Below are positions 12,307 through 23,282 of a DNA stretch of 64,000 nt, piece after piece; within the stretch, counting starts at the first letter, position 1, and every line of letters starts with the position of its first letter. The notes below the pieces were generated by a model. That model was not told the origin of the DNA and searched no databases. It worked only from the letters and a program-made list of their open reading frames with translations. The stretch is taken from the NCBI RefSeq assembly GCF_004522175.1, contig NZ_SDEB01000002.1, positions 246,278 through 310,277 on the forward strand, written 5' to 3'. Position numbers and translations under genes: made by a program. This DNA comes from Paracoccus ravus. Its GTDB lineage: Bacteria > Pseudomonadota > Alphaproteobacteria > Rhodobacterales > Rhodobacteraceae.

Positions 12307-13455
12307 TTAACGGCGTCGCATGACCGCGACGAAAAACCCGTCCGAGGCATCGAGTGGCGTGAAAATCTGCTGCATGACCGGCTCGAACGCCGCTTGCGCA
12401 AGGAACGCAGCGACTTGGTCCTGGTTTTCCTCGCGCAGCAGCGAGCAGGTCATATAGGCAAGATGCCCACCTGCCGCGACATGTCCGGCGGCTTCTGACA
12501 TGATCCGCGCCTGCAGCCCCAGCAGATCCTGAAAGCCCTGTGCGGTCAGACGCCATTTCGCATCGGGCGTGCGCCGCCAGGTGCCGCTTCCCGAACAGGG
12601 GACATCGGCCAGCACCAGATCGAAATCCCCCAGCACCTGGCCCGGCTTGGCGATCTCGATGCGCGCCCTTGCCCGTTTCGCCCGGGCAGGCAGATCGCGC
12701 ATCCGGTCATGATTCGCGTCATGGGCGATGATCTTCGCCCCGCCCCGCGCCGCGAGCGCGAGGGACTTGCCGCCGCCGCCGGCGCAGAAATCCAGTACCG
12801 TCGCGGCCTGGGGAAGCTCTGCGCAAGCGAGCTGCGGCGACAGATCCTGCAACTCGACCATGCCTTCGAGATAGGCCCGCGACGAAGCGATCCGCCGCGC
12901 CCCCGCGCGCACGCAAAGGGCCGATGGCAGATCACGGCTGGGCTCGGCCTCGATCCCCTCTTCGGCCAGGCAACGCTGGGTGGAAGCGGTATCGGCGAGT
13001 CGCGTGTTGATCCGCAGCCAGACCGGAGCCCGCTCGCGCATCGCGCGTGCGATCGGCCCGGCCTGCTCGCCCAAAGCCATGCGCCAACTTGGCAAAAGCC
13101 ATCCCGGCAGGTCCAGCGCCTCGTCATCATCGGGCTGCCGGCCTCCGGTCAATTCGCTGTCGGCCAGCGGATCGGGACCGTGCCCGGAGCCCGAAAAGAT
13201 CAGGGCGGGGTCCAGACCTTCCTCGCGGCACATGCCGAGGATGAGACCACGTCCGCTCAGCGCACCGCCCAGAGCGGCCCGGCTGTCGCGGCACCGCAAG
13301 GCATCGAAGACCAGATCCCGGACAGCGGCGCGGTCGCCAGAGCCGGCAAAGCGGCTCGCGCGCGACCAGCGCAGCAGCGCGGCTTCGGCGGGCTCGCCAG
13401 AGAGGATCTGATCAAGCACGGTTATTGCGGCCTGTGCACGCGCGGCAGGGGTCAT
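12307..13455 (-). CDS. RsmB/NOP2-family RNA (cytosine-5) methyltransferase
   Basis: 382 residues from the ATG at 13455. A GTG six bases upstream has AAGGA nearby and is an alternative. The SAM-binding motif VLDFCAGGGGKSLALA, motif IV DVPCSGSGTWRR and motif VI MTCSLLREENQDQ carry the two cysteines of m5C methyltransferases. The N-terminal helical part resembles the NusB-like RNA-binding domain of RsmB, so 16S rRNA C967 is a possible target, though other RNAs cannot be excluded. It lies in a run of - strand genes upstream of the CckA-like kinase. Confidence 0.85.
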   Translation of the reverse strand: MTPAARAQAAITVLDQILSGEPAEAALLRWSRASRFAGSGDRAAVRDLVFDALRCRDSRAALGGALSGRGLILGMCREEGLDPALIFSGSGHGPDPLADSELTGGRQPDDDEALDLPGWLLPSWRMALGEQAGPIARAMRERAPVWLRINTRLADTASTQRCLAEEGIEAEPSRDLPSALCVRAGARRIASSRAYLEGMVELQDLSPQLACAELPQAATVLDFCAGGGGKSLALAARGGAKIIAHDANHDRMRDLPARAKRARARIEIAKPGQVLGDFDLVLADVPCSGSGTWRRTPDAKWRLTAQGFQDLLGLQARIMSEAAGHVAAGGHLAYMTCSLLREENQDQVAAFLAQAAFEPVMQQIFTPLDASDGFFVAVMRRR

Positions 13456-13521
13456 TCGAGTCACTATTCCTTGGGGCGGGTCCCAAAAATGCGCTGCGCC
13501 CGCCAATGTCAATCCTTCGCC

Positions 13522-14319
13522 TCAGGGCGGCACGGGGGGATCCTGCCCCGCGGCGCCCAGCAATGGCCCCTGCGCGCGGGTGAAAAGCAGCGGGCCGCGT
13601 GCGGCGGTCAAAGGCGAACCGCGCCCGGACCCGATCGCGGCCAGCGAGCCCGCCGCGCCCGTGGGCTTGGTCCCCAGAGGGGCCCCAAGCAATGTCAGAC
13701 GCTCTCTGACCCGCAGGCGCTGCGCCGAATCGACCGAGGCGAAGCTGTTATATGTCCCCGGCGGCTCGTGCATCCTGTCGAAACCGCGCGATATCAACGA
13801 AGCGTGGATCGCGTCGAACCGGGCAAGATAGCGCTCGGCATGGCGTCTTGTCCGCGAATGGAACATGCCAGCGGCCCGCCGCCAATCACCGCTTTCAGCA
13901 CGGAGATCGCGCAGGAATCTCGCGGCGTAACGGGCCGATTCCAGCGGATCGAACATCCGCTCGACCGAGGTAAAATTTTCGCCATGCCAGCGATAGTTCA
14001 ACTGGAAGCAGCCGATATCCAGATTCGTGACGCCCTGCGCAAGCCGGTCACGCGCATAGGTCAGGGCCGCCAGGGCATCATCGAACCATGTCCCCTCGCC
14101 CTCGGAATTGACGCTCCAGGCCCAGGGGCGGACGGTGCCCCCATGCCTGCGCCCAGTTTCTGTCAGGGTCAGCGCGCCCAGAATATCGGGCGGAACTCCG
14201 GTTTCATGCGCGGCCTGAATGGCGGCCCATTCGCAGATCTCGGCCGCGGCCATCGCCTCGGCGCGGCCAGCCGTGCCGGCAAGCGCCAGAACAACGCCCA
14301 ATGTCAGAAAAATGCGCAT
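13522..14319 (-). CDS. secreted lytic transglycosylase, SLT domain
   Basis: 265 residues. A Sec signal peptide (MRIFLTLGVVLALAGTAGRA) is followed by an SLT-type fold: the probable catalytic Glu lies in LTLTETGRR and the substrate groove in DIGCFQLNYRWHG. Such enzymes cut the MurNAc-GlcNAc bond of peptidoglycan with formation of the anhydro product. After about residue 190 the sequence becomes low-complexity (Gly/Ala/Pro-rich) with no recognised domain. It lies between the I78 inhibitor gene and the methyltransferase, 66 nt from the latter. Confidence 0.82.
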   Translation of the reverse strand: MRIFLTLGVVLALAGTAGRAEAMAAAEICEWAAIQAAHETGVPPDILGALTLTETGRRHGGTVRPWAWSVNSEGEGTWFDDALAALTYARDRLAQGVTNLDIGCFQLNYRWHGENFTSVERMFDPLESARYAARFLRDLRAESGDWRRAAGMFHSRTRRHAERYLARFDAIHASLISRGFDRMHEPPGTYNSFASVDSAQRLRVRERLTLLGAPLGTKPTGAAGSLAAIGSGRGSPLTAARGPLLFTRAQGPLLGAAGQDPPVPP

Positions 14320-14441
14320 GCCCCGCCATTCGCAACCTGCGCATCAGGCTATGCCGGGACGATTAATTTTCGGTTTCGGGTGAAGCCGGTCGCGGGAGGG
14401 GGCGAAGTGGCGCGCCGCCCCGCCCCGGTTCATGCCGAAAA

Positions 14442-14783
14442 TCAGCCGCAATCGATGTTGTAGATGTTGCCCGACGCATCGAGGCGGAAGACGATACGCA
14501 AAGGGTTGTATTCCTGCGATTCGATCCCGCGATACTCGACGACGCGATATTCGCGCGTGATGCCCAGACCAGGGATCACGGAGCCCGGCTGACCCAGGGC
14601 TGCGACATAGTCCTTGGCGTGGCAGGCATCCGGCTCTCGCGATTCGAGGCCCGACACCCCGGCGACGGGAGTGACGGGAATCGGCTGAACGGCCGGGATC
14701 GGCTCGGGCACCGGTGCCGGAGCGCAGGCGGCAAGAGAGACCAATAGGGCAAGGGCGGAAAAGGCTGGTTTCATCAAGTTCAT
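14442..14783 (-). CDS. I78-family peptidase inhibitor lipoprotein
   Basis: About 113 residues from the ATG at 14783; another ATG at 14774 also works. The signal LVSLAAC is a lipobox, giving a Cys-anchored lipoprotein. After a Pro-rich linker, DACHAKDYVAALGQPGSV, a central YRVVEYRG and the end RLDASGNIYNIDCG match the I78 (AFLEI-like) inhibitor fold, including its two cysteines. Probably it protects the envelope from serine peptidases. The open frame extends upstream to 14900 but that part covers the guaB terminator and is unlikely to be translated. Confidence 0.8.
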   Translation of the reverse strand: MNLMKPAFSALALLVSLAACAPAPVPEPIPAVQPIPVTPVAGVSGLESREPDACHAKDYVAALGQPGSVIPGLGITREYRVVEYRGIESQEYNPLRIVFRLDASGNIYNIDCG

Positions 14784-14864
14784 CCGGGTCGGTTTGAAAA
14801 GCATCCGCATATCATAGGCGACGATGCCGGTGATGAGAAGCAACGGACGCGCGAGCATGCCCGC

Positions 14865-14898
14865 AAGAAAACGGCCCGGCCCCTCTCGGGTCCGGGCC
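14865..14898 (-). terminator. rho-independent terminator after guaB
   Basis: Reading the - strand, GGCCCGG (14898-14892), a 12-nt loop and CCGGGCC (14879-14873) form a 7-bp GC stem followed by GTTTTCTT. It begins 30 nt past the guaB stop and separates guaB from the I78 gene. Confidence 0.85.
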
Positions 14899-14927
14899 AT
14901 CTCAAACCATTCGTTCAGCTCTTCGCT

Positions 14928-16385
<1,458 letters not shown>

Positions 16386-16626
16386 CTATCAGGGGTTCGT
16401 TTGGCAGTTTCCCATTTCATGGGCCGCGGGGAATGTCCAGCCTTGCCGCGCAGCGGCGGACAGAATGTCGCTGGTCCCGCTGCTGTTGTATGCGCGCCGC
16501 AGTCCTACACGCACTGCGTGATCGGCCTTACGACGCCGCGTCAATTCACCGATAAGATTGACGCATGCAAACTCACGGCGAAAGCTTCGATTGAGTTCCC
16601 GAACGGGGCTCGAATGGGAGGATAAG

Positions 16627-17781
16627 ATGAAAAGAACAATAACCGGGCTGGGCCTGCTGCTGGCCAGCACCGCCCCCGCCCTGGCCGGAGGGATCGAGCG
16701 CGCTCCGCAATCGCTGGCCGTGCTGTTCGAGCAGGGCAATTATGTCGAACTGAGCTTTGGTGGCGTGGACCCGACGATCCAGGGCCAGGACATCGCGGGC
16801 TATGATACCAGAGACGTGGCGCAGGGCTATGGCTTCTTCGGTCTGGCCTACAAGCACCAGTTCAACGAGAACCTCTCGGGCGCGTTCATCATGGAACAGC
16901 CCTTCGGTTCGGACCTGCTTTATCCGCAATTCGACGGTATCAGCGGCTCTCCGGTTCTCAACGGCACGCGGGTCGAGATCAATTCGACGACCTATACCGC
17001 CATCCTGCGCTACAGTTTCGACAACAATTTCTCGGTCCATGGCGGGCTGCGCGCCTCGCATGCCGACGGTCGCGTGTCGCTGGACGGGCTCGGCTATTCC
17101 TCGACCGCGGGCTATGACCTCAAGATCGACGGCGCTTGGGGCATGGGCTGGGTCGCGGGTGTCGCCTATGAGATCCCGGAATATGCCGCGCGCGTCTCGC
17201 TGACTTACAACTCGCCCATCGAACATGATTTCGACATGACGGAAAGCGGCGGCCCGCTGCCGATGACCTTCGAGGGTGAATACACGGTCAAGACCCCGCG
17301 CAGCTGGACGCTGGAAGGTCAGACCGGAATCGCCGAGGACACGCTGCTGTTCGGTTCGATCCGCTGGGTCAAATGGTCCGAGTTCAAGGTCGACAACTTC
17401 CTGTTCCCGATCACCAGCGCGAACAATCCCGCCTTGCCGCCGGGCACGGTCATTCCGCTGGTCGAGTTGGAGGATACCACGACCTACACGCTGGGCGTCG
17501 GCCGCAAGTTCACCGAGAACTGGGCCGGTTCGGTCGCGTTCAACTATGAACCGACGGTCGGCGGAAAGATCTCGCCACTCGCGCCCTATGACGGACGCAA
17601 GGGGATTCAGGTCGCGGCGATCTACACGATGGACAACATCAAGGTCACGACCGGGATCAACTACTCGAAACTGGGCGATGCCGATCTGGGCGTCGGACCC
17701 AGCGGGGCCAAGCGCGATGTCGGCGAAACCAACGATAACGAACTTTGGGGCATCGGCGTCCGCGTCGGCTATTCGTTCTGA
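16627..17781 (+). CDS. FadL/OmpP1-family outer membrane porin
   Basis: 384 residues from the ATG at 16627, chosen for the ribosome site GGGAGGA (16616-16622) and the signal peptide ending ASTAPALA. The mature part starts GGIERAPQSLAVLFEQGNY, similar to FadL-type porins in which the N-terminus plugs the barrel. Alternating beta strands with aromatic girdles (TYTAILRYSFDNNFSVHGG) run to a terminal phenylalanine (RVGYSF), the barrel-assembly signal. The family takes up long-chain fatty acids or other hydrophobic compounds. The cargo here is unknown. A strong terminator follows at once. Confidence 0.85.
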   Translation: MKRTITGLGLLLASTAPALAGGIERAPQSLAVLFEQGNYVELSFGGVDPTIQGQDIAGYDTRDVAQGYGFFGLAYKHQFNENLSGAFIMEQPFGSDLLYPQFDGISGSPVLNGTRVEINSTTYTAILRYSFDNNFSVHGGLRASHADGRVSLDGLGYSSTAGYDLKIDGAWGMGWVAGVAYEIPEYAARVSLTYNSPIEHDFDMTESGGPLPMTFEGEYTVKTPRSWTLEGQTGIAEDTLLFGSIRWVKWSEFKVDNFLFPITSANNPALPPGTVIPLVELEDTTTYTLGVGRKFTENWAGSVAFNYEPTVGGKISPLAPYDGRKGIQVAAIYTMDNIKVTTGINYSKLGDADLGVGPSGAKRDVGETNDNELWGIGVRVGYSF

Positions 17782-17791
17782 ACCCAAGACA

Positions 17792-17823
17792 AAGGCCCCG
17801 GAACCTCCGGGGCCTTCTCCCTT
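17792..17823. terminator. bidirectional terminator between the porin gene and murD
   Basis: AAGGCCCCGGA (17792-17802) and TCCGGGGCCTT (17806-17816) form a perfect 11-bp stem with a 3-nt loop. CTCCCTTT follows on the + strand and TTGTCTTGGG on the - strand. It serves two convergent transcription units, the porin and the dcw cluster. Confidence 0.88.
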
Positions 17824-17831
17824 TGGTCAGG

Positions 17832-19232
17832 TTACGGCGTGAGGGCCTGAACCAGAGCCGCGAAATGCTCGCCCCGCTTCTCGAAATTCGGATATTGATC
17901 GAAGCTGGCGGCGGCGGGGGCCAGCAGCACCGTCTCGCCGGGCTGGGCCTCGGCACGGGCATGGGCCACGGCCTGCTCCATCGTCTCGGAGATCTCATAG
18001 GGGGTCTGGCCGATCTGCAGCGCGAAATCGCGCGCCGAATGGCCGATGAGGTAGGCCTTGACCACCTGACCCAGATGCGGGGCAAGCGCCTCGATCCCGC
18101 CCTCCTTGCCCATGCCGCCGGCGATCCAGCGAATGTTCCGGAAGGCCGTCAGCGCCTTGGCAGCGGCATCGACATTGGTCGCCTTGCTGTCATTGACCCA
18201 GCGCACGCCGTCGATCTCGGCCACGGTCTGGCTGCGATGCGGCAGGCCCGAGAAGCTCGCGAAGGCGCGCTCGATCTCGCGCGGGGCAATTCCGACGGAA
18301 CGCGCGGCGGCATAGGCGGCGCAGGCATTCTGGTGGTTGTGCTCACCCGGCAGGCCCGTGACCTCGCGCAGGTCGATCGAGGCCACCTGACGGCCCTTGC
18401 GATATTCCGACAGGAACCCCTTGCGGACAAAGACCGACCAGCCGAAGCGCTCGAGCTTCTGGCCCGAGGAAATCCGGATCACCCGGTCATCCGCAGCGCT
18501 CATGGAAAGCTGGTCTGCCAGATAGCGGCCCTCGACCTCATCGACGCCGATCACGGCGCGATCCGGCCCGCCTTCGGCGAACAGGCGGCGCTTGGCCCCG
18601 AAATAGCCCCCCGGGCCACCGTGGCGGTCCAGATGATCGGGCGAAAGATTGGTAAAGACCGCGACATCGGGCGTCAGGGCACGGGCCAGGTCGGTCTGGT
18701 AGCTCGACAGTTCCAGGACAACCACCTCGCCGTCATGGGGCGGTTCCAGCGACAACACGCCGGTGCCGATATTGCCGCCCATCTGGGTCGGGCGACCCGC
18801 CTCGCGCAGGATGTGATGGACCAGCGCCGTGGTCGTGGATTTCCCGTTCGAACCGGTGATCGCGATGACCCGTGGCGCAGTGTCGAACTGGTCCCAGTCC
18901 CGTGTCGCGAAGCTGCGGAAGAACAGGCCGATGTCATTATCGACCGGCACGGCCATCTCATAGGCCTTGGCGATGACGGGATGAGGCTTGGGGTAAAGAT
19001 GCGGAATGCCGGGGCTGGTGATCAGGGCCGATACGCCCTCCCAGCTTTGGTCACGGGTCAGGTCCAGCACCTTCATCCCGTCCGCCGCGGCCTGCTCGCG
19101 CGTGTCGACGCCATCATCCCAGACGACAACATGCGCGCCGCCGGCGGCAAGGGCAGCCGCGGTGGCGCGGCCGGAGCGACCAAGGCCGAGCACGGCAATG
19201 GTCTGGTTTTCGACGCCCTGAACCGGGATCAT
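17832..19232 (-). CDS. murD: UDP-N-acetylmuramoyl-L-alanine:D-glutamate ligase
   Basis: 466 residues. Adds D-Glu to UDP-MurNAc-L-Ala in peptidoglycan precursor synthesis. The N-terminal Rossmann part is [15 protein letters not shown], the ATP site [16 protein letters not shown], and the C-terminal ligase domain includes [13 protein letters not shown]. It is the last gene of this dcw segment in the window. It starts 87 nt after mraY, a larger gap than elsewhere in the cluster, with a small CCCTCG/CGAGGG hairpin in between. The usual next genes (ftsW, murG, murC) are not present here, so the cluster is split. Confidence 0.96.
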   Translation of the reverse strand: MIPVQGVENQTIAVLGLGRSGRATAAALAAGGAHVVVWDDGVDTREQAAADGMKVLDLTRDQSWEGVSALITSPGIPHLYPKPHPVIAKAYEMAVPVDNDIGLFFRSFATRDWDQFDTAPRVIAITGSNGKSTTTALVHHILREAGRPTQMGGNIGTGVLSLEPPHDGEVVVLELSSYQTDLARALTPDVAVFTNLSPDHLDRHGGPGGYFGAKRRLFAEGGPDRAVIGVDEVEGRYLADQLSMSAADDRVIRISSGQKLERFGWSVFVRKGFLSEYRKGRQVASIDLREVTGLPGEHNHQNACAAYAAARSVGIAPREIERAFASFSGLPHRSQTVAEIDGVRWVNDSKATNVDAAAKALTAFRNIRWIAGGMGKEGGIEALAPHLGQVVKAYLIGHSARDFALQIGQTPYEISETMEQAVAHARAEAQPGETVLLAPAAASFDQYPNFEKRGEHFAALVQALTP

Positions 19233-19319
19233 GGCACTTCCTTCATCTTGGCAAGCAGGGCGCGCAGGTCGCGCCCCCGCGGCAAGATTATTGACCCTCG
19301 AAGGAAGTTGCGAGGGGCC

Positions 19320-20402
19320 TCAACGCAGTTTCAGCGTGGCAAGCCCGATCAGCGCAAGGATCACCGCGATGATCCAGAAACGGATGACGATCTGCGCCTC
19401 GCCCCAGCCCTTCTTTTCGAAATGGTGGTGGATCGGGGCCATCAGAAAGACCCGCTTGCCGGTCCGCTTGAAGTAGAGCACCTGGATGATCACGGAAAGC
19501 GCCTCGACCACGAACAGACCGCCGACGATCGCCAGAACGATCTCGTGCTTGGTGACGACCGCGATCGCGCCAAGCGCGCCGCCAAGCGCCAGCGAGCCGG
19601 TATCGCCCATGAAGACGGCGGCAGGCGGGGCGTTGTACCACAGGAAGCCGAGGCCACCCCCGATCAGCGCCGAAACGAATACCGCAAGCTCACCCGTGCC
19701 CGGCACGAAATGGACGCCCAGATAATCCGCGAAATTCGCATGGCCGACCATATAGGCGATGATCGCGAACGTGCCCGCCGCGATCATCACCGGCATGATG
19801 GCCAGCCCGTCCAGACCGTCCGTCAGGTTCACCGCATTGGCCGCGCCAAGGATCACCAGCACGCAGAACGGCACATAGAGAATGCCCAGATTCAGCAAGG
19901 CGTTCTTCATGAAGGGCAAAGCCAGTTGCCCGCTCATTTCCGCGGGATGCAGATAGGCCGCAAAGCCCGCAGCCCCGGCCGAGATGCACAGCCCGATCAG
20001 CAGACGCACCCGGCCCGAAAGGCCCGCGTGATGCTGCTTGGTGACCTTGGCATAGTCATCGGCAAAGCCGATCCCGGCAAAGCCCAGCGTGACCAGCAGC
20101 ACGATCCAGACATAGCCATTGTCGAGCCGCGCCCAAAGCAGCGTGCCGACGACCAGCCCGGCAAGGATCAGGAAACCGCCCATGGTCGGGGTGCCCGCCT
20201 TGGAGAAATGGTTCTGCGGCCCGTCATCGCGGATCGGCTGGCCCTTTTTCTGCTTGCGGCGCAGCAGGTCGATCAGCGGCCGCCCGAAGAAGAAACCAAA
20301 GATCAGCGCGGTAAAGAACGCGCCGCCCGCCCTGAAGGTGATATACCGGAAAAGATTGAAAAAATCTCCGCCATCAGACAGGGACGCAAGCCAATAGAGC
20401 AT
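19320..20402 (-). CDS. mraY: phospho-N-acetylmuramoyl-pentapeptide transferase
   Basis: 360-residue membrane enzyme that moves phospho-MurNAc-pentapeptide onto undecaprenyl phosphate to make lipid I. About ten membrane helices are visible. Catalytic motifs: [11 protein letters not shown] (Asp pair), [10 protein letters not shown], and the HHHFEKKGW loop. Its ATG overlaps the murF TAA by one base (TAATG), so the two are coupled. Length is standard. Confidence 0.97.
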   Translation of the reverse strand: MLYWLASLSDGGDFFNLFRYITFRAGGAFFTALIFGFFFGRPLIDLLRRKQKKGQPIRDDGPQNHFSKAGTPTMGGFLILAGLVVGTLLWARLDNGYVWIVLLVTLGFAGIGFADDYAKVTKQHHAGLSGRVRLLIGLCISAGAAGFAAYLHPAEMSGQLALPFMKNALLNLGILYVPFCVLVILGAANAVNLTDGLDGLAIMPVMIAAGTFAIIAYMVGHANFADYLGVHFVPGTGELAVFVSALIGGGLGFLWYNAPPAAVFMGDTGSLALGGALGAIAVVTKHEIVLAIVGGLFVVEALSVIIQVLYFKRTGKRVFLMAPIHHHFEKKGWGEAQIVIRFWIIAVILALIGLATLKLR

Positions 20403-21787
20403 TACTGGTTCCTTTCGCCAGGCGGCGTGCTTTGCCGTGTCCGCCGCAGGGCGTCAACCACGGTCGAGACTTTCGAGGATTTCGAGCCCTTGACCAGCAC
20501 GATATCGCCGAGCGCCACCAACTCTTCGACCCTTGCGGCGAGTTCGCTGGCATTCTCGGCATGGATGCCGCGACGGGCCTCAGGCAGCGCCTCATGCAGC
20601 GCGCGCATCAGCGGGCCTGCGGTATGGACGAGGTCGACCGCCGTCATCGAGGCATCCTCGGCCATGCCCTGATGCATGGCGCGTTCCTCGGGGCCAAGCT
20701 CCAGCATATCGCCAAGGATCGCGACGCGGCGGCCCCCGGTCAGGCGGGCCAAGGTCGCAAGCCCCGCCGAAAGCGAGGTCGGGTTCGAGTTATAGGCGTC
20801 GTCGATCAGGCGAATGCCGCCCAGTTCCTCGACCGCGCCGCGGCCCAGAACCGGACGCCACTCGCCGAGCCCCTTTGCCGCCGCCGTGAGATCGGCCCCG
20901 GCAGCGCCAAGCGCCGCCAGCACGCCAACGGCATTCATCACGAAATGCGTCCCGGCACTGGCCAGCGTGAAATCGAGCGTCTCGCCCAGCACCCGCGCGC
21001 GGACCTGCGTCACGCCGTCCACCGTCTCGGCTTTCAGCGGCTTCGCCATGCCATTTTGGCCGAAGCCGATGACGATCGCCCCGGCCTCATCGGCATAATC
21101 GCGCAGGATCGGTGTGACCGTAAGATCCTCGGGGACGACGGCCGTGCCGGGCTGCAGAAGGCCCCGGAAGATCGCGCCCTTTTCGCGTGCGATGCCCTCG
21201 ATGGCGCCGAAGGCCTCAAGGTGGGCGGCAGCCACCGTCGTGATCATCGCGACATGCGGTCGCGCGAGTCGGGCCAGAGGCTCGATCTCGCCGGGATGGT
21301 TCATGCCGATCTCGATAATGGCGAAATCAGTGTCGGCGGGCATCCGCGCCAGCGTCAGCGGCACACCCCAATGGTTGTTGTAGCTCGCCTCGGCGGCATG
21401 GATCTTGCCCTGCCCCGTCAGCGCGATGCGGGCCATCTCCTTGGTCGATGTTTTGCCGACCGAGCCGGTAATGGCGATGACCTTGCCCCGCATCCGGGCG
21501 CGACCGGCGCGGCCAAGCGCCTCAAGGCCGGCCAGCACATCGGACACGACCAGCAGCGGCGCATCCTCGGGCAGTCCTTCGGGAATGCGACTGACCAAGG
21601 CAGCACCCGCGCCTTTCGCCAAGGCCTGCGCCACGAAGTCATGCCCGTCACGGGCGGCGGCAAGCGCCACGAAGAGATCGCCCGGTTGGATCGTGCGGGT
21701 ATCGATCGAAACGCCACCAATGGCGAAATCGCGGGTGGCGCGCCCGCCCGTGGCGGCGGCGGCCTCGTCAGAAGTCCAAAGCGTCAT
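20402..21787 (-). CDS. murF: UDP-MurNAc-tripeptide:D-Ala-D-Ala ligase
   Basis: 461 residues. Adds D-Ala-D-Ala to the precursor tripeptide. The ATP-binding loop is [18 protein letters not shown], followed by the conserved [10 protein letters not shown] and [11 protein letters not shown] segments and [10 protein letters not shown] in the third domain. The ATG overlaps the murE stop (ATGA at 21784-21787). Normal length and motifs. Confidence 0.97.
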   Translation of the reverse strand: MTLWTSDEAAAATGGRATRDFAIGGVSIDTRTIQPGDLFVALAAARDGHDFVAQALAKGAGAALVSRIPEGLPEDAPLLVVSDVLAGLEALGRAGRARMRGKVIAITGSVGKTSTKEMARIALTGQGKIHAAEASYNNHWGVPLTLARMPADTDFAIIEIGMNHPGEIEPLARLARPHVAMITTVAAAHLEAFGAIEGIAREKGAIFRGLLQPGTAVVPEDLTVTPILRDYADEAGAIVIGFGQNGMAKPLKAETVDGVTQVRARVLGETLDFTLASAGTHFVMNAVGVLAALGAAGADLTAAAKGLGEWRPVLGRGAVEELGGIRLIDDAYNSNPTSLSAGLATLARLTGGRRVAILGDMLELGPEERAMHQGMAEDASMTAVDLVHTAGPLMRALHEALPEARRGIHAENASELAARVEELVALGDIVLVKGSKSSKVSTVVDALRRTRQSTPPGERNQ

Positions 21788-23268
21788 ATTTTGCCATCCA
21801 GTGCCGCGACGGCAACCGAGGCCTGCTCCGCGTCATCAAAGGGGTAAATGTCATTGCCGATGATCTGGCCGGTTTCGTGACCCTTGCCCGCGATCAAAAG
21901 CGCATCGCCCGGCTGCAGCGCATCGACGCCGCGCAGGATCGCCTCGGCCCGGTCGCCGACCTCAATGGCCTCAGTGCCCGCGCCCGCCATAACCTCGGCG
22001 CGGATCGCGGCAGGGTCCTCGGATCGGGGATTGTCGTCGGTGACAAAGACGATATCGGCGAATTCGCGCGCCGCCTCGCCCATCAGCGGGCGCTTCAGGC
22101 GGTCGCGGTCGCCGCCTGCGCCAAAGACCACGATAATCCGGCCCATGACATGCGGACGCAGCGATTGCAGCGCCGAGGCCAAGGCGCCCGGCTTGTGGCT
22201 GTAATCGACAAAGACAGCCGCGCCGTTTTCGCGCATGGCGGCCAGTTCCATCCGCCCGCGCACGGTGGAAAGCTGCGGCAGTGTCTCGAAGACCTGCTCG
22301 GGCGCATCGCCTGCGGCAATGACCAAGCCAGCGGCGGCCAGCACGTTCTCGGCCTGAAAACCGCCGATCAGCGCAAGCCGCACCAGGTGCGCCTGCCCCT
22401 GCCAGCTGAAGCGCAGATCCTGCCCGGTCGCGTCATAGCGCTGGCCAAGGATGCGCAGATCGGCCGCGCCGTCCCGCCCGATGGTGGTCAGGTTCAAGCC
22501 GCGCTCGCGGGCGATCTGGGCCACCTGTCGGCCGCGCGGGTCGTCGATATTGACGACCGCACCCGCACCTTCATCCAGGATATGATTGAAAAGCAATGCT
22601 TTGGCGGCAAAATACTCGTCGAAATTCTTGTGATAGTCGAGATGGTCCTGACTGAAATTGGTGAAACCACCTGCCTTCAGCCGCACCCCGTCGAGCCGCC
22701 GCTGATCAAGGCCGTGCGAACTGGCTTCCATGGCGGCATGGGTCACGCCCGCCGCCGCGGCCTCGGCCAGGACCCGGTGCAGGGTCAGGGGATCGGGCGT
22801 GGTATGGGCAAGCTTCGCCTGATAGTCGCCCTGCACGCCCATGGTGCCGAGGCTGATCGCCTTGTGGCCCAGAGCCTGCCAGATCTGGCGGGTGAAACTC
22901 GCGACCGAGGTCTTGCCGGAAGTGCCGGTTATGCCCACCATCGTCTCGGGCTGGGCGGCGAACCACAAGGCCGCAGCCCCGGCCAGCGCGGCGCGCGGGT
23001 CCTCGGCCACGACCAGAGCGGCATCCGAGGCGGCAAGCTCTGCCGCCGCGATCTCGGCCCCGCGACGGTCGGTCAGGATCGCACCCACCCCCTGCCGCAA
23101 GGCATATTGGATAAACTCGCCGCCGTGGCGGGCCGAGCCGGGCATGGCTGCGAACAGATGCCCCGGCTTCGCTTCACGGGAATCAACCGAGATCCCCGTT
23201 ACCTCGGGGTCGCGCCCCTTGTCCCCTCTCAGCCCCAGAAGGGACAGTCGCATGGCCCGGTCAGTCAC
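21784..23268 (-). CDS. murE: UDP-MurNAc-L-Ala-D-Glu:meso-diaminopimelate ligase
   Basis: 494 residues. The ATP site is ITGTSGKTSVASFTRQIW. The motif DDNPRSEDPA contains Asp-Asn-Pro-Arg, the signature that selects meso-diaminopimelate rather than lysine, so the organism has the usual Gram-negative peptidoglycan. HTTPDPLTLHRVL and EASSHGLDQRRLDG are also typical. It starts 14 nt after the ftsI stop and overlaps murF. Confidence 0.97.
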   Translation of the reverse strand: MTDRAMRLSLLGLRGDKGRDPEVTGISVDSREAKPGHLFAAMPGSARHGGEFIQYALRQGVGAILTDRRGAEIAAAELAASDAALVVAEDPRAALAGAAALWFAAQPETMVGITGTSGKTSVASFTRQIWQALGHKAISLGTMGVQGDYQAKLAHTTPDPLTLHRVLAEAAAAGVTHAAMEASSHGLDQRRLDGVRLKAGGFTNFSQDHLDYHKNFDEYFAAKALLFNHILDEGAGAVVNIDDPRGRQVAQIARERGLNLTTIGRDGAADLRILGQRYDATGQDLRFSWQGQAHLVRLALIGGFQAENVLAAAGLVIAAGDAPEQVFETLPQLSTVRGRMELAAMRENGAAVFVDYSHKPGALASALQSLRPHVMGRIIVVFGAGGDRDRLKRPLMGEAAREFADIVFVTDDNPRSEDPAAIRAEVMAGAGTEAIEVGDRAEAILRGVDALQPGDALLIAGKGHETGQIIGNDIYPFDDAEQASVAVAALDGKI

Positions 23269-23282
23269 GGAAACCTCGTTTC

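Noticed and set aside
10235..12310. 691-codon open frame on the + strand opposite the CckA-like kinase
   Set aside because: High-GC shadow of cckA. It has no recognisable domain, and the kinase frame has full motif support.
17745..20672. 975-codon open frame on the + strand opposite murD, mraY and part of murF
   Set aside because: Codon-bias artefact. It crosses three well-supported genes and a terminator.
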